Assembly (NCBI GenBank): GCA_018268035.1
Contig: JAFDXI010000125.1
Coordinates: forward strand, 1 to 64,000
Origin: Bacteroidota bacterium
Lineage (GTDB): Bacteria > Bacteroidota > Bacteroidia > Chitinophagales > Chitinophagaceae
Direction: 5' to 3'
DNA: 64,000 nucleotides
Position 1 is the first letter of the stretch. Each line of letters opens with the position of its first letter. Shown here piece by piece: positions 24,748 to 34,744 of the stretch. A model generated the notes under the pieces. It saw only the letters and a program-made list of their open reading frames with translations. It was not told the origin of the DNA and searched no databases. Both the position numbers and the translations under genes were made by a program.

Positions 24748-27519
24748 TTAATCCGGTTCATAACCCAACATAAAGGTAAACCTGGATGCATCTTTCAGGG
24801 TAGTATTTGGCCCAATGCGGTCTAACCCAATACCGTAATCAAAGCCAAGCAATCCAAACATCGGCAGGAAGAATCTTACACCAACACCAACAGATCTTCT
24901 TAATTTGAAAGGATTATAATCCCTAAAACTGTACCATCCGTTTGCAGCTTCAAAGAATGTTTCCGCATAAATTGTACTACTTGGGTTTAATGCAAATGGA
25001 TAACGCAATTCAAGCGTGTATTTGTTGAATATGGTAAAATATTCTGAAGCGCCCTGTTGATCAGGGTTCACCCGTGGATCTGATGTTTGATAAACAGGAT
25101 AGCCACGTTGTGAAATAATATCGTAACCCAACAATGCATAGCTATTACTCATACCCGCATCACCCACCTGGAAACGTTCAAAAGGAGAAATCTGCAATGC
25201 GCTGTTGTACCTGCCAATATAACCAAATTTTGCAGCCATTTTCAACACAAATTGCTTATTTCTGTCGGGGCCGGAAGGCCTTCCTAAAGGCACATACCAT
25301 TCACCTGAAAAGCGCCACTTGTAATATTCTATCAGGCTATAAGGGTTGGTCTTATTGACAAAATTTTTATCAATCAAGGAATAAGGTGGTGTTGCCTGCA
25401 GTGTCAACAAAAAGTTGGAACCTGTTCTTGGAAAAATCTGCTGGTCTTCAGAAAAACGTTGTAGTGTAAATTTCAAACTGATATTATTAGAAAACCCATT
25501 TCTGAAACCTGGAAGATTGGTTGGGTCAATATAATAATTTTTTAACTGGTAACGTGCATATTCCAGTGATACACCTGCAGAGAAATAATCATCAGGCCAT
25601 TTTAATTGTTTTGACAAGCCAAGAGAAAAACCTGTTGTTCTGAAAAATGAAGTATCAGCAGCCTGCTTTTCATACAAGCCAGTATAGGGGTTGTATGCAT
25701 TAGCAAATTTGGTATCGTAGAAACTCACAGTAAAAGCATTTCTGTGTTTACCACCCAACCAGGGTTCTGTGAAGGATGCATTATAAGAACGATAAGCACG
25801 GCCATTACTTTGAACACGGATACTTAATTTTTGTCCATCGCCAACAGGCAGCGGATCCCAACCTTTTTTATTAAAAATATTTTTGATTGAAAAATTATTG
25901 AATGTAACACCCAATGTACCGGTAACGCCAATGCCACCTCCAAAACCAGCACTCAATTCCAACTGGTCACCTGACTTTTCCTGAACCTGCCAGTTTACAT
26001 CCACGGTACCATTATCCTGGTCAGGTACAATATCAGGAACAATTTTTTCCTGATCGAAAAATCCAAGGTTGGCAATTTCACGTTGAGAACGGATCACATC
26101 TGAACGGCTGAATTTCTCACCTGGCAAAGTTCTCAATTCACGACGGATGACATATTCTTTAGTCCTGTCATTACCACTAATAGTAATATTTTTAAAAGTA
26201 GCCTGCGGGCCTTCATACATTTTAATATTATAATCTATGGTATCATTATATACAGCAGTTTCAGTTGGATCAACATGGAAAAATAAATAGCCGTCATCCA
26301 TATACAATCCGCTGATATCACCGCCTTCAGGAGAGATGTTAAGCCCTAATTTTTTATCAAGGATATCCCTGTTATAGATATCACCTTTTTTAATACCCAA
26401 TATAGCTACCAATAAAGAGTCTGAATATTTTGTTGCATTGCTGAAAGTGATATTGCCAAAATAATATTTATTTCCTTCATCCACTCTCATATAAATATGC
26501 ATTCCATCTTTTGCATTGATGGTGGTATCATCAACTATGGTTGCATCACGATAACCGATAGAATTATAATAAGAGATTACTTTGTCTTTATCTTCTGAAT
26601 ATTTTTTGGAATCAAATTTTGCGGAAGCAAAAGGCTTGAGTTTTATATAGGGTTCAACTACCTCTTTTGTTTTTGTAAAAGAAAGAAAACCCCAGTCATG
26701 TACATAATCTTTGAATTTGTATCGTGCAGTAGTATCATCAATTACTGTTCTGTATTTAGAAGGGAATAAAGTGATATGGCTTTTTTCTTTAGTGCCTTTC
26801 ATCTGGCTTTTCAACTTATCACTACTCACATTATTATTATCAAGAAAACTGATTTCTGAGATCTTTACTTTTGAACCCCTGTCCACATTAAATATAAGGC
26901 GGGATGTATTTTGTGAAGATGTATCATTTATTTCAGTTACGATTACCTGTGCATTACGAAACCCCTTATCAGCATAAAATTTCTTAATTGCATCTACGGA
27001 ATTACGTTTCAGGTTTTCGGTAATAACACGGTTGACTACCAAACCGGTTTTTGGCGCCAGGTCATCTTTTTCACTTTTCTTCACACCCCTGAATTCATAC
27101 ATTGACAGCCTTGGCCTTTCAGTAACATGTACTTCAAGCGTTATATTATCATTAATTAAAGAAGTAATATAAATTGAGATATCACTAAAATAATTCTGGC
27201 TCCATAGTTTGTTGATAGCTTTTGAAAAATTATCACTCCCGGGTATAGTAATTTCATCTCCAACGCTGAGACCTGAAATGGATAATAAAAGATTTTGATC
27301 AAAATAATTATTGCCTGTAACTGTGATACCAGAAACTTTATATTTTTTGGGTACTGTCTGGTTAAAGATATTTAACAGGTCAGGATTAAGTGAAGTAACC
27401 GGAATAGTATCCTGTCGGGATATATCCGACTGTTGGTTTTGAAGTTGTTGAGCTTGTGCTGGCCGGATGCTGAATAAGCAAATAATTGGGATTAAAGCGA
27501 GTGCGGGAAAGTAACGCAT
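24748..27519 (-). CDS. bamA: Outer membrane protein assembly factor BamA
   Basis: About 923 aa from ATG 27519 (MRYFPALALIPIICLFSIRPAQAQ signal peptide); the frame is open to 27591 but the added 24 residues precede the signal. Repeated POTRA domains span residues about 70-500 (e.g. KYKVSGITVTGNNYFDQNLLLSISGLSVGDEI; FKNITISGNDRTKEYVIRRELRTLPGEKF). A 16-strand barrel follows, with the conserved lid-loop region and terminal FTFMLGYEPD. It inserts outer-membrane proteins. The adjoining skp genes supply its clients. Confidence 0.95.
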   Translation of the reverse strand: MRYFPALALIPIICLFSIRPAQAQQLQNQQSDISRQDTIPVTSLNPDLLNIFNQTVPKKYKVSGITVTGNNYFDQNLLLSISGLSVGDEITIPGSDNFSKAINKLWSQNYFSDISIYITSLINDNITLEVHVTERPRLSMYEFRGVKKSEKDDLAPKTGLVVNRVITENLKRNSVDAIKKFYADKGFRNAQVIVTEINDTSSQNTSRLIFNVDRGSKVKISEISFLDNNNVSSDKLKSQMKGTKEKSHITLFPSKYRTVIDDTTARYKFKDYVHDWGFLSFTKTKEVVEPYIKLKPFASAKFDSKKYSEDKDKVISYYNSIGYRDATIVDDTTINAKDGMHIYMRVDEGNKYYFGNITFSNATKYSDSLLVAILGIKKGDIYNRDILDKKLGLNISPEGGDISGLYMDDGYLFFHVDPTETAVYNDTIDYNIKMYEGPQATFKNITISGNDRTKEYVIRRELRTLPGEKFSRSDVIRSQREIANLGFFDQEKIVPDIVPDQDNGTVDVNWQVQEKSGDQLELSAGFGGGIGVTGTLGVTFNNFSIKNIFNKKGWDPLPVGDGQKLSIRVQSNGRAYRSYNASFTEPWLGGKHRNAFTVSFYDTKFANAYNPYTGLYEKQAADTSFFRTTGFSLGLSKQLKWPDDYFSAGVSLEYARYQLKNYYIDPTNLPGFRNGFSNNISLKFTLQRFSEDQQIFPRTGSNFLLTLQATPPYSLIDKNFVNKTNPYSLIEYYKWRFSGEWYVPLGRPSGPDRNKQFVLKMAAKFGYIGRYNSALQISPFERFQVGDAGMSNSYALLGYDIISQRGYPVYQTSDPRVNPDQQGASEYFTIFNKYTLELRYPFALNPSSTIYAETFFEAANGWYSFRDYNPFKLRRSVGVGVRFFLPMFGLLGFDYGIGLDRIGPNTTLKDASRFTFMLGYEPD

Positions 27520-27628
27520 CCGATGCAAATTTTTTTGAATGATTTGTTTTGATTGATAAAATGTAGCCACTGCAATTATAAAAGCGGGCAAATTAGCCTG
27601 AATATTTAAAAGTGTTTGTTAAATGCTT

Positions 27629-28423
27629 CTATGAATGAAGCACTTGTTTTTGTTGGGGAAGTGTTATTTGTTCGTCAGTTTTTCCAAAGCGCCTGCGTCT
27701 TCTTTGAAAATCGAGAATTGCCTCAAAAAGGCATTCTTTTCCAAAGTCAGGCCAGCGGGTAGCAGTAAAATACAATTCAGCATAAGCTAACTGGTATAAT
27801 AAGAAATTACTGATGCGGTATTCACCACTGGTGCGGATGAGTAAATCAGGGTCAGGGAAGTTGCTGGTGGCAAGATATTTTTGAATGGTTTCCTGTTCAA
27901 TTTCATCCGGGTCAAGATTACCATTTTTAACATCTCTTGCAATATTTTTTATTGCATTTAATAACTCCCATCGGCTACTATAACTCAATGCCAATATCAG
28001 GTTAAACTTTGTATTATGGCTGGTTTCCACCAGCGCTTCTTCCAGTTCCTTTTTTGCTACTGGGGGCAAAGTACTCATATCTCCTATCACATGGAGCTTG
28101 ATATTATTCTTATTAAGTGTTGCAACTTCTTTTCGGATAGTATCTACTAATAATTCCATCAAACCATCCACCTCATCTTTTGGCCTGTCCCAATTTTCAG
28201 TACTGAATGCATACAGGGTGAGATAGGGGATATTGAGTTCGGCACATCCTTCCAAAATGTTGCGAACGCTTTCCACACCCTGATAGTGGCCATATAACCT
28301 GTCGTGGCCTTTGTCTTTAGCCCAGCGGCCATTGCCATCCATAATGATAGCAATATGATAGGGCAATTTAGTTAGGTCTATATTTTCTTTTAAATCAGGC
28401 ACAGTAAAATAAATTCCGGGCAA
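27629..28423 (-). CDS. uppS: Isoprenyl transferase (undecaprenyl diphosphate synthase)
   Basis: A 264-aa cis-prenyltransferase making the C55 lipid carrier for peptidoglycan and surface glycans. HIAIIMDGNGRWAK holds the catalytic Asp29. STENWDRPKDEVDGLM, ALSYSSRWE and DLLIRTSGEYRISNFLLYQLAYAELYFT are the family blocks. The start is uncertain: TTG 28423 is the longest, GTG 28402 is an alternative, and no ATG precedes the conserved core. It lies about 110 bp before bamA. Confidence 0.94.
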   Translation of the reverse strand: MPGIYFTVPDLKENIDLTKLPYHIAIIMDGNGRWAKDKGHDRLYGHYQGVESVRNILEGCAELNIPYLTLYAFSTENWDRPKDEVDGLMELLVDTIRKEVATLNKNNIKLHVIGDMSTLPPVAKKELEEALVETSHNTKFNLILALSYSSRWELLNAIKNIARDVKNGNLDPDEIEQETIQKYLATSNFPDPDLLIRTSGEYRISNFLLYQLAYAELYFTATRWPDFGKECLFEAILDFQRRRRRFGKTDEQITLPQQKQVLHS

Positions 28424-28472
28424 AATTAATAAATATGCTGAACCTTGCCTTGATAGAATTTGCTGGCAAATA

Positions 28473-29363
28473 TTATTTTAAACTTGATGGATCAATTGCT
28501 TTAGCAGTAGGGCATTTATATGATGTGAAATTAAATGAAACACCAACATGAAACATAACATAAGCATCTTTTTGTGAACTATTGCCACGCTGTCTTCCTT
28601 TTATCCCAATTGGTGTGCCGGTTTCATAGCTACGGTCCTGGAGGTAATAAGCAGGATATTGGGCTTCCTGTGTGCCATCTGAATGCGTTAAAACAAAAGC
28701 ATCAGGGCCAGCATAAGTAGTGCTCACATCATCCAGGTAATCTGTTGTTGTAAACCTATAACCTATCTCTGCAAAAACATTCATATTCTCATTGATGCTA
28801 TATTTAAAGCCCAATGTTAGCGGGAAACAAACGGCCATATCACCGTATTGTTTTTTTGCAGTATCCACATTCTGACCTTCTGTGCCTAAAGGCCTCAAAT
28901 AATATTTTGTTCCATTTAAATAAGCATAAGGATCATAGGAAAAAACACCGGCGCCTAAAGAAAGGTATGGTGTAAATTTATATCCCCGCACGCCTGGTAT
29001 ATACCTGAAGAAATTAAAATATCCGCTTAAAGAAACTTCCCACACATTAGAATTAAAGCTCAGGTTACGCCGTCTTTGGGTTTCATTTTTACTGTAAATA
29101 TCACTATACCCTAAAAATGCATAATCGCCAGATAGCTCCACTCCAATATAATTATTAAACTGTTTGATAAAATAAATGCCCCCGGAAAATTTGGGTCGGT
29201 TCAACGCAGCCCTGGTGTTAAGGTCCCCAAAATAATGAGCTGCTCCAACAGCAACACCAAATTCACCTTCGTTTACATAGCTGTCATACAATGTGGTCAT
29301 TTGGCTATATCCTGCACCACTACACAATAAAAGGACAAAAAGAAGAAGCTTCCGTAAATTCAT
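28473..29363 (-). CDS. DUF6089 outer-membrane beta-barrel protein
   Basis: A 296-aa protein with signal peptide MNLRKLLLFVLLLCSGAGYSQ. It has porin-like alternating strands: EFGVAVGAAHYFGDLN, FSGGIYFIKQFNNYIGVELSGDYAFLGYSD, NVWEVSLSGYFNFFRYIPG, YLSLGAGVFSYDPY, NVFAEIGYRFTTTDYLDDVSTTY. This family conserves its place between nadK and uppS in many Bacteroidota and is probably involved in, or dependent on, envelope assembly. Exact function unknown. Confidence 0.88.
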   Translation of the reverse strand: MNLRKLLLFVLLLCSGAGYSQMTTLYDSYVNEGEFGVAVGAAHYFGDLNTRAALNRPKFSGGIYFIKQFNNYIGVELSGDYAFLGYSDIYSKNETQRRRNLSFNSNVWEVSLSGYFNFFRYIPGVRGYKFTPYLSLGAGVFSYDPYAYLNGTKYYLRPLGTEGQNVDTAKKQYGDMAVCFPLTLGFKYSINENMNVFAEIGYRFTTTDYLDDVSTTYAGPDAFVLTHSDGTQEAQYPAYYLQDRSYETGTPIGIKGRQRGNSSQKDAYVMFHVGVSFNFTSYKCPTAKAIDPSSLK

Positions 29364-29431
29364 TTAGTTTGAAGATTGTTTTTATAACGCAATTTGTTAT
29401 TTTTTCTTGTGTGCCAATCTATTTTAAACCA

Positions 29432-30301
29432 CTAATTTCTCTTATCAAGCCCCCAGGTTAGTTTATTATGCAGCGTAGAAAGAAAATTGTTTTCATTCAA
29501 TCGCACAAGGTTAATCATAAATTTTTCTTTCTGGATGGCAAGCTGTGCTTTTTTATCTACCAATTCACGCCTTGCATCCATGGCACAGATAAACTGGTCA
29601 CTGCGGCTTTCAATTTCAAAAGAAATGATATATGAATCCGGCACAACAATCGGCCTGACATTCAAGTTGTGTGGTGCTACCGGAGTAATCACAAAACTGC
29701 TGGCTTCGGGGAATACTATAGGCCCGTTGCAACTCATGTTATAACCTGTTGAGCCCGTTGGAGTAGCTACAATCAAACCATCACACCAATAGGTATTTAA
29801 AAACTCACCATTCAGGTAGGTATTTATTTTTATCATCGGCGATATGTCGCGTTTATGCACAGAAAACTCATTTAATCCAAAAGGAGAATCGCCAAACAAT
29901 TTTACATTGGCATCTAAATGTATCAACGATCTTTTGTCAATAACAAACCTTGTATTAATCAATGCATCAACAGCGAGGCTTAAATCATCCTTACCTATAC
30001 TGGCGAGAAAACCTAACCTGCCATAATTAATCCCAAGAATCGGAATATTTTTATTTCGCACCAAAGTAACTGTATCGAGAATGGTGCCATCACCCCCCAG
30101 GCTGATTAAAAAATCTACACTACTGTTCAGTTCACTTTGACCGGAAAAATAACTGATTAAAGTATTATTGCTTTGAACAAAGGCAGACAAAGTATAATGT
30201 AAAATGACTTCAATATTATTTTGAGTAAGGATTGATATTAGTTCTTCTAATTCTTCCCGGATTCCCAGGTCATGCCCACGGCTGTAGATAGCTACTCTCA
30301 T
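29432..30301 (-). CDS. nadK: NAD kinase
   Basis: The 289-aa cytosolic enzyme phosphorylates NAD to NADP. Its GGDGT motif is at residues 69-73. A further NE motif is in FGLNEFSVHK near residue 145, and the TPTGSTGYNMSCNGPIVFPEA segment forms the nucleotide site. APHNLNVRPIVVPDS near 225 completes the signature. Normal length. It starts the operon-like minus-strand series leading to bamA. Confidence 0.95.
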   Translation of the reverse strand: MRVAIYSRGHDLGIREELEELISILTQNNIEVILHYTLSAFVQSNNTLISYFSGQSELNSSVDFLISLGGDGTILDTVTLVRNKNIPILGINYGRLGFLASIGKDDLSLAVDALINTRFVIDKRSLIHLDANVKLFGDSPFGLNEFSVHKRDISPMIKINTYLNGEFLNTYWCDGLIVATPTGSTGYNMSCNGPIVFPEASSFVITPVAPHNLNVRPIVVPDSYIISFEIESRSDQFICAMDARRELVDKKAQLAIQKEKFMINLVRLNENNFLSTLHNKLTWGLDKRN

Positions 30302-30457
30302 CTGGTTATTATTAAAAATTTTTTGGACAAGTGTGAAGCATATAAGAATTTATTTTTTTGAGATACACCTGTTGTCACATTACAGCAAAAATTTTGTTGA
30401 AACAGTTGTTTGCAGCAATAAAGATAACAAGCAAATACATGCACCAAAGGAATGTCT

Positions 30458-31909
30458 TTAAAAATCTGTGCGTATATGAAAAAACAAACCACTATTTCCT
30501 AACTGGTTAAAAGAATAATCAATTTTAAGGACAAGGTCATAAGTTGTTACTATATCAAGACCAAGACCCCAGCTATGCAACAACCGGTTATTTAAAATGC
30601 TGTTACCAGCATCATTGTTGCCAACATAGCCAACATCACTGTAAAGTTTTGCAAAAAATCTGAAGGGTAAATCAATCTTTTTTGTTGCACTGGTTTTAAT
30701 TGTTCTTGATGTATTGAAAATTTCTCTTTGAAGTGTTGCCCTCAATACGGCGCCATAGTCACCATCCATTACATAATATTCATAGCCCTGCATGAATATG
30801 CCACCATTGCCATAACCAAACATCATCTTATTATAAAAGGGTTGTCTGAAAGGCAGGTTAATCATAGCTCCTTCTTTAATCTGTATTTGTGTTTTTGGTA
30901 AAATTGGCTTTGTATAGGATGAAATTAATTGCAGTTGGGTCAGGTTCATCGTATTGCTGAATCCTTTGTGCAGAATAGTTGCAGACGATAAAATACCATT
31001 TGTTGGATAAGCATTATAATCAGCATTATTATACTCAAAAGTATAACCAAAATAAGGGAAAGATTCTTTGGTTTTCCCGTCAAGAAAATAATTTTTATTT
31101 AATGCTTTCACTGTATCAGCAATACTTTCATAACCATATCCTGCAGTGAAAATATGCCTTACATGCAACCCTGGTCTGTAAATATAGCTCGCCTCTGCCC
31201 TGAGGCTTTTCCTCAAATAAAACAAACTGTCTGGCCTGAAAAATTGTTGTTTGCTTGAATCGGTGCCATAATTCAGCTCTCTCTGGTTGCTGTAATTTAC
31301 CAGGAAATTAAAACCATTTTTTAATTTTTTATCAAAAAATGGCATTTCATATTTTACAGCAATCTGTTTGGAATATCCGGTAATCAGCCATAGCGTTAAC
31401 TTGTCGTTTCTGCCTGTAAGGTTCATGTGCTGAGCTTTAATACCATAGTTCAATCTTTTTAAACTATGGTCATAAGTAACCCACCAGGTGTTGAAATTAG
31501 GATCAATATATTTCACAAATGGAATTGGCCATATATACCAACGTTCTTTTACAAATACCGTGATAAAAACAAATTGGCCATACCTGTTTTCAACATATAC
31601 ATCAGCATCCAGAAATAAGCGGGTATTGATGAGCTGCTCCCTGGCCATTAGCATTTCCCTGATAAGATTAGCAGGGCTGATGGTGTCGCCCTGCTTAAAA
31701 GGAATTTCCCTTTGTATAATAAAGTCTTTGGTTTTTTTATTACCATATATCGCAATACTGGCAACAAATAATTTGGAAGGCACTGAATCATTGATTGCAG
31801 TATTGTTACCAGAAAGCACTTTAAATTGTAGAGAATCAGATTGTGCTAATGAAAATGATTTTATCCCTAAAGCAATAAATAAAGTAAGAATTACCCTGAA
31901 TAATTTCAT
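30458..31909 (-). CDS. BamA/TamA-like outer-membrane protein with a POTRA domain
   Basis: About 483 aa from ATG 31909, which begins a signal peptide (MKLFRVILTLFIALGIKSFSLAQ); the upstream 27 residues are rejected. One POTRA-like domain (LFVASIAIYGNKKTKDFIIQREIPFKQGDTISP... LFLDADVYVENRYGQFVFITVFVKERWYIWP) is followed by a barrel with many aromatic-ended strands and a terminal Phe (GLFFHIRTDF). It is smaller than BamA. Family members of this type in Bacteroidota have no assigned role; a specialised insertase is possible. Confidence 0.8.
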   Translation of the reverse strand: MKLFRVILTLFIALGIKSFSLAQSDSLQFKVLSGNNTAINDSVPSKLFVASIAIYGNKKTKDFIIQREIPFKQGDTISPANLIREMLMAREQLINTRLFLDADVYVENRYGQFVFITVFVKERWYIWPIPFVKYIDPNFNTWWVTYDHSLKRLNYGIKAQHMNLTGRNDKLTLWLITGYSKQIAVKYEMPFFDKKLKNGFNFLVNYSNQRELNYGTDSSKQQFFRPDSLFYLRKSLRAEASYIYRPGLHVRHIFTAGYGYESIADTVKALNKNYFLDGKTKESFPYFGYTFEYNNADYNAYPTNGILSSATILHKGFSNTMNLTQLQLISSYTKPILPKTQIQIKEGAMINLPFRQPFYNKMMFGYGNGGIFMQGYEYYVMDGDYGAVLRATLQREIFNTSRTIKTSATKKIDLPFRFFAKLYSDVGYVGNNDAGNSILNNRLLHSWGLGLDIVTTYDLVLKIDYSFNQLGNSGLFFHIRTDF

Positions 31910-32011
31910 GCGTATTGTTGCCCGGCTGGTAAAGCGGTAAAAATAGGGTAACACTGTCAAGATAACTTTATGATGAGGATTTTTTAACAACGCATGTTTT
32001 GTTCAACATAA

Positions 32012-32674
32012 TTATACGTTGAGATAAGACATGAGGTTTTCGAAATTTTCTTTGAGGCTGTTTTCAAAAAATTCATCGCCGAAATAATAACGTATGGTAT
32101 AATCGTAACGTTGAAGCGTGGCTAATACATCTGAAATTTCCGATTTATTTATTTTAAATGTAACAATGAATAAACCGGATACCTGTTCAGTATAAGTATT
32201 AAACTGTGTTACATAAGCGTCATTGGTTTCAACAAGGCGGCATATTTCACCAATAGAAAATTTCTGCATTGGCATTTCCAGCACAAACAAACCTCCGGGT
32301 ACTTCCGTATTTAAAAAAATATTGAGGTGTTGTATTAATGTTTTTTCTGTAACTACACCTGAATATTCCATGTTATCAGTCAAAACAGGCAACACTGATA
32401 CTCCCGATTCACTGACAAGTTTCAATGCAGTCAAAAGATGCTGATTATTTCTAATAGCCAAATGACTAAATTTTCCTGAAAGATGACTAATAGCCAGTTT
32501 ATCATCAGCGGCATCCAGCAAATCGTCCATATTTAATAACCCTTCATAATTATCATTCTGTACAACAGCAATGTGGTTAAGATTATTTTGTTGCATCAAA
32601 TCTATGGCTACACTTATAGTATCAGTCAAACTTAAAGTGGGGATGGATGATTGTATAAATTCAGATACCAACAT
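32012..32674 (-). CDS. CBS-domain protein with ACT-like C-terminus
   Basis: A 220-aa cytosolic protein: two CBS motifs (residues 1-60, FIQSSIPTLSLTDTISVAIDLMQQNNLNHIAVVQ; and 70-125, LLTALKLVSESGVSVLPVLTDNMEYSGVVTEKTLI). An ACT-like half follows (GLFVLEMPMQKFSIGEICRLVETNDAYVTQFNTYTEQVSGLFIVTFKI). Such proteins sense adenine nucleotides. It is found near nadK in many Bacteroidota, suggesting a link with nucleotide or envelope control, which is unproven. Confidence 0.88.
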   Translation of the reverse strand: MLVSEFIQSSIPTLSLTDTISVAIDLMQQNNLNHIAVVQNDNYEGLLNMDDLLDAADDKLAISHLSGKFSHLAIRNNQHLLTALKLVSESGVSVLPVLTDNMEYSGVVTEKTLIQHLNIFLNTEVPGGLFVLEMPMQKFSIGEICRLVETNDAYVTQFNTYTEQVSGLFIVTFKINKSEISDVLATLQRYDYTIRYYFGDEFFENSLKENFENLMSYLNV

Positions 32675-32717
32675 TTGTAATTTCTATTTCCTGTAATTAA
32701 TTTTAAGACAAGAAATC

Positions 32718-33497
32718 TTAAGCCAAAGTTGCAGCATCACTCTTTATTTTTAAAAGAAATGCTTCAAGTATCTTGTTAAATTCTGCTGGTTGCTCCATCA
32801 TTGGTGCATGCCCGCATTTATCAATAAAATGCAATTCGCTATTTGGAATCAATTTGTTGAATTCATGCGCTACAAAAGGTGGGGTTACTGTATCCTGGTT
32901 GCCCCAGATGAGCAGGGTAGGTTGTTTTATCTGGCTGAGTTCTTCACCCAGGTTATTACGAATAGCGCTTTTTGCCAATGCAAGAATGCGTACTAATTGT
33001 AAACGGTTATTACAAATCTGAAATACCTCATCCACGAGTTCGGGTGTTGCAGTGGCAGGATCATAAAATGTAAGCTCTGTTTTTTTCTTGATATAATCAT
33101 GATCGCCACGACGCGGATAAGAATCTCCCATACCACTTTCATATAAACCTGAGCTGCCGGTAAGGATTAACGTTTTTACTTTTTCAGGATGTTTTAAAAT
33201 ATGTACCAGTGCGATATGGCCACCTAATGAATTTCCTAATAAATGATAATTTCCATACCCCTTCCGCTCAATGAATTTAAAAATATATTTAGCAAAACCA
33301 TTTACTGTTGTATGCAAAAGGTCAAGCTCAAACATGGGTAACATAGGCACCACAACACGATGTGATTTCCTGAAATATTCTATTAAATGTTCAAAATTGC
33401 TCAAAGCGCCAAATAACCCATGCAATAAAATCAGCGGCTCACCTTCACCCTCTTCTATAAAATTGTACTTATCCAGTTTTTTTACTTCGTATTGCAT
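32718..33497 (-). CDS. Alpha/beta hydrolase
   Basis: A 259-aa cytosolic hydrolase. Oxyanion-hole HGLFGALSNF is near residue 26, the nucleophile elbow GNSLGG near 92, the acid Asp in WGNQDTVTPP, and the catalytic His in KCGHAPMMEQP. All three catalytic residues are present. Substrate unknown; resembles MhpC/BioH-like esterases in outline. It lies 44 bp upstream of the CBS gene in the same orientation. Confidence 0.9.
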   Translation of the reverse strand: MQYEVKKLDKYNFIEEGEGEPLILLHGLFGALSNFEHLIEYFRKSHRVVVPMLPMFELDLLHTTVNGFAKYIFKFIERKGYGNYHLLGNSLGGHIALVHILKHPEKVKTLILTGSSGLYESGMGDSYPRRGDHDYIKKKTELTFYDPATATPELVDEVFQICNNRLQLVRILALAKSAIRNNLGEELSQIKQPTLLIWGNQDTVTPPFVAHEFNKLIPNSELHFIDKCGHAPMMEQPAEFNKILEAFLLKIKSDAATLA

Positions 33498-33668
33498 TAT
33501 TTAATTATTCTGTGTTGCAAAACTATATTTCCTTCTAACAGGAATATGCTAAAGTAATATTATTTCAAATCTAATCTTTTTATTTTTTATTGACATAAAG
33601 GGTAGTTGCACTATAGAAAAATATTTTCACTGATGAAATTACAGCGATTTTTTATTTCATTATATTTT

Positions 33669-34214
33669 TTACAAATTGTTTGCTGCAATATTTTCAAAGA
33701 AATCAGATAGCTCTTTAAAAATATTTTTGAATATTGGAATAACCTTACCCACAGTATCTACTGCAACAGTGCCAAAGGGTTCAATGATGGAATACGTGTG
33801 TGAGGCGCTGATAGTTTCAGGTTTTATCAATTCCATTTTGGTTAAGTAATACAAAACAATGCTGTAAACAAACAGATAAATGAAAACATATAAGACCACG
33901 CCACCCAGTTTATTTAACCAATTGAGCATAGCCATTTTTATAGCAGCCTGAATAAGGTTGGCCACCCAACGCACTAATATAATGACACCGATTAAAACAA
34001 ATAAAAATGACAGAATAGGCAACCATTGTTTTCCTGTATTAAAAGAATGTTGTAACCAATCAGCAACCAAATATGAAAGCTTCATTGCTGCTGCTACACC
34101 TATTACTATTGCAAGGAAAGAAAAAACAGCAACAATAAAACCACGACTCATCCCTTTAAAAATGGCAATTGCACATAGTATTAAAAAGAAAATGTCAATT
34201 ATCAATAGGATCAA
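33669..34214 (-). CDS. cvpA: CvpA family membrane protein
   Basis: A 181-aa integral membrane protein with four hydrophobic helices (ILLIIDIFFLILCAIAIFKG; GFIVAVFSFLAIVIGVAAAMK; WLPILSFLFVLIGVIILVRWVANLIQ; GGVVLYVFIYLFVYSIVLYYL) and a short cytoplasmic or periplasmic tail. The ...KGMSRGFI... loop and overall topology fit CvpA, associated with colicin V production and envelope stress. It is adjacent to yqeY. Confidence 0.85.
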   Translation of the reverse strand: MILLIIDIFFLILCAIAIFKGMSRGFIVAVFSFLAIVIGVAAAMKLSYLVADWLQHSFNTGKQWLPILSFLFVLIGVIILVRWVANLIQAAIKMAMLNWLNKLGGVVLYVFIYLFVYSIVLYYLTKMELIKPETISASHTYSIIEPFGTVAVDTVGKVIPIFKNIFKELSDFFENIAANNL

Positions 34215-34258
34215 TTTATTTCAAAACGTAAAGCTTGCAGTTTTCTTGTACTACTCAT

Positions 34259-34711
34259 CTATTTTGCCAATAATTCTTTTACAGCTGAAGATATTGCTTT
34301 ACCATCAGCTTTACCTGCAAGTTGCTTTGTAGCCACGCCCATCACTTTGCCCATATCAGCGGATGATGATGCACCAACCTGTGCAATAATTTGTGCAAGT
34401 GCTGCTTTTAATTCTGCTTCACCCATTTGTGCAGGAAGAAATTTTTCTATAATAGCAATTTCTTCTGCTTCTTTTTTAGCAAGGTCATCACGGCTTTGCT
34501 GTTTAAAAATTTCGAGAGAATCTTTCCTTTGCTTCATCATTTTTTGCAACATCTTTAATGCCACATCATCATTTATTTCTCCATTTGCGCCAGGCTCTGT
34601 TTTTGCCTTGATGATTTCTGCTTTTATTGCCCGCAACCCACGAAGGGCAGCTTCATTTTTTGATTTCATGGCTTCTTTCATTTCAGCCATTACCTGTTGT
34701 TCGAGGTTCAT
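34259..34711 (-). CDS. yqeY: GatB/YqeY domain protein
   Basis: A 150-aa protein: MNLEQQVMAEMKEAMKSKNEAALRGLRAIKAEIIKAKTEPG, then the C-terminal helical tail-like domain IAIIEKFLPAQMGEAELKAALAQIIAQ and MGKVMGVATKQLAGKADGKAIS, as in the GatB tail domain. It probably binds tRNA or acts as an aminoacylation accessory. Encoded between cvpA and gldC. Length and motifs are complete. Confidence 0.93.
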   Translation of the reverse strand: MNLEQQVMAEMKEAMKSKNEAALRGLRAIKAEIIKAKTEPGANGEINDDVALKMLQKMMKQRKDSLEIFKQQSRDDLAKKEAEEIAIIEKFLPAQMGEAELKAALAQIIAQVGASSSADMGKVMGVATKQLAGKADGKAISSAVKELLAK

Positions 34712-34744
34712 AATTCTTATTTTTTAAATGACGGTTTTATGCCG

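Noticed and set aside
30298-30492. Minus-strand 64-residue frame between nadK and the POTRA-barrel gene
   Set aside because: It overlaps both neighbours, is Phe/Cys-rich low-complexity sequence and has no start signal or recognisable motif.
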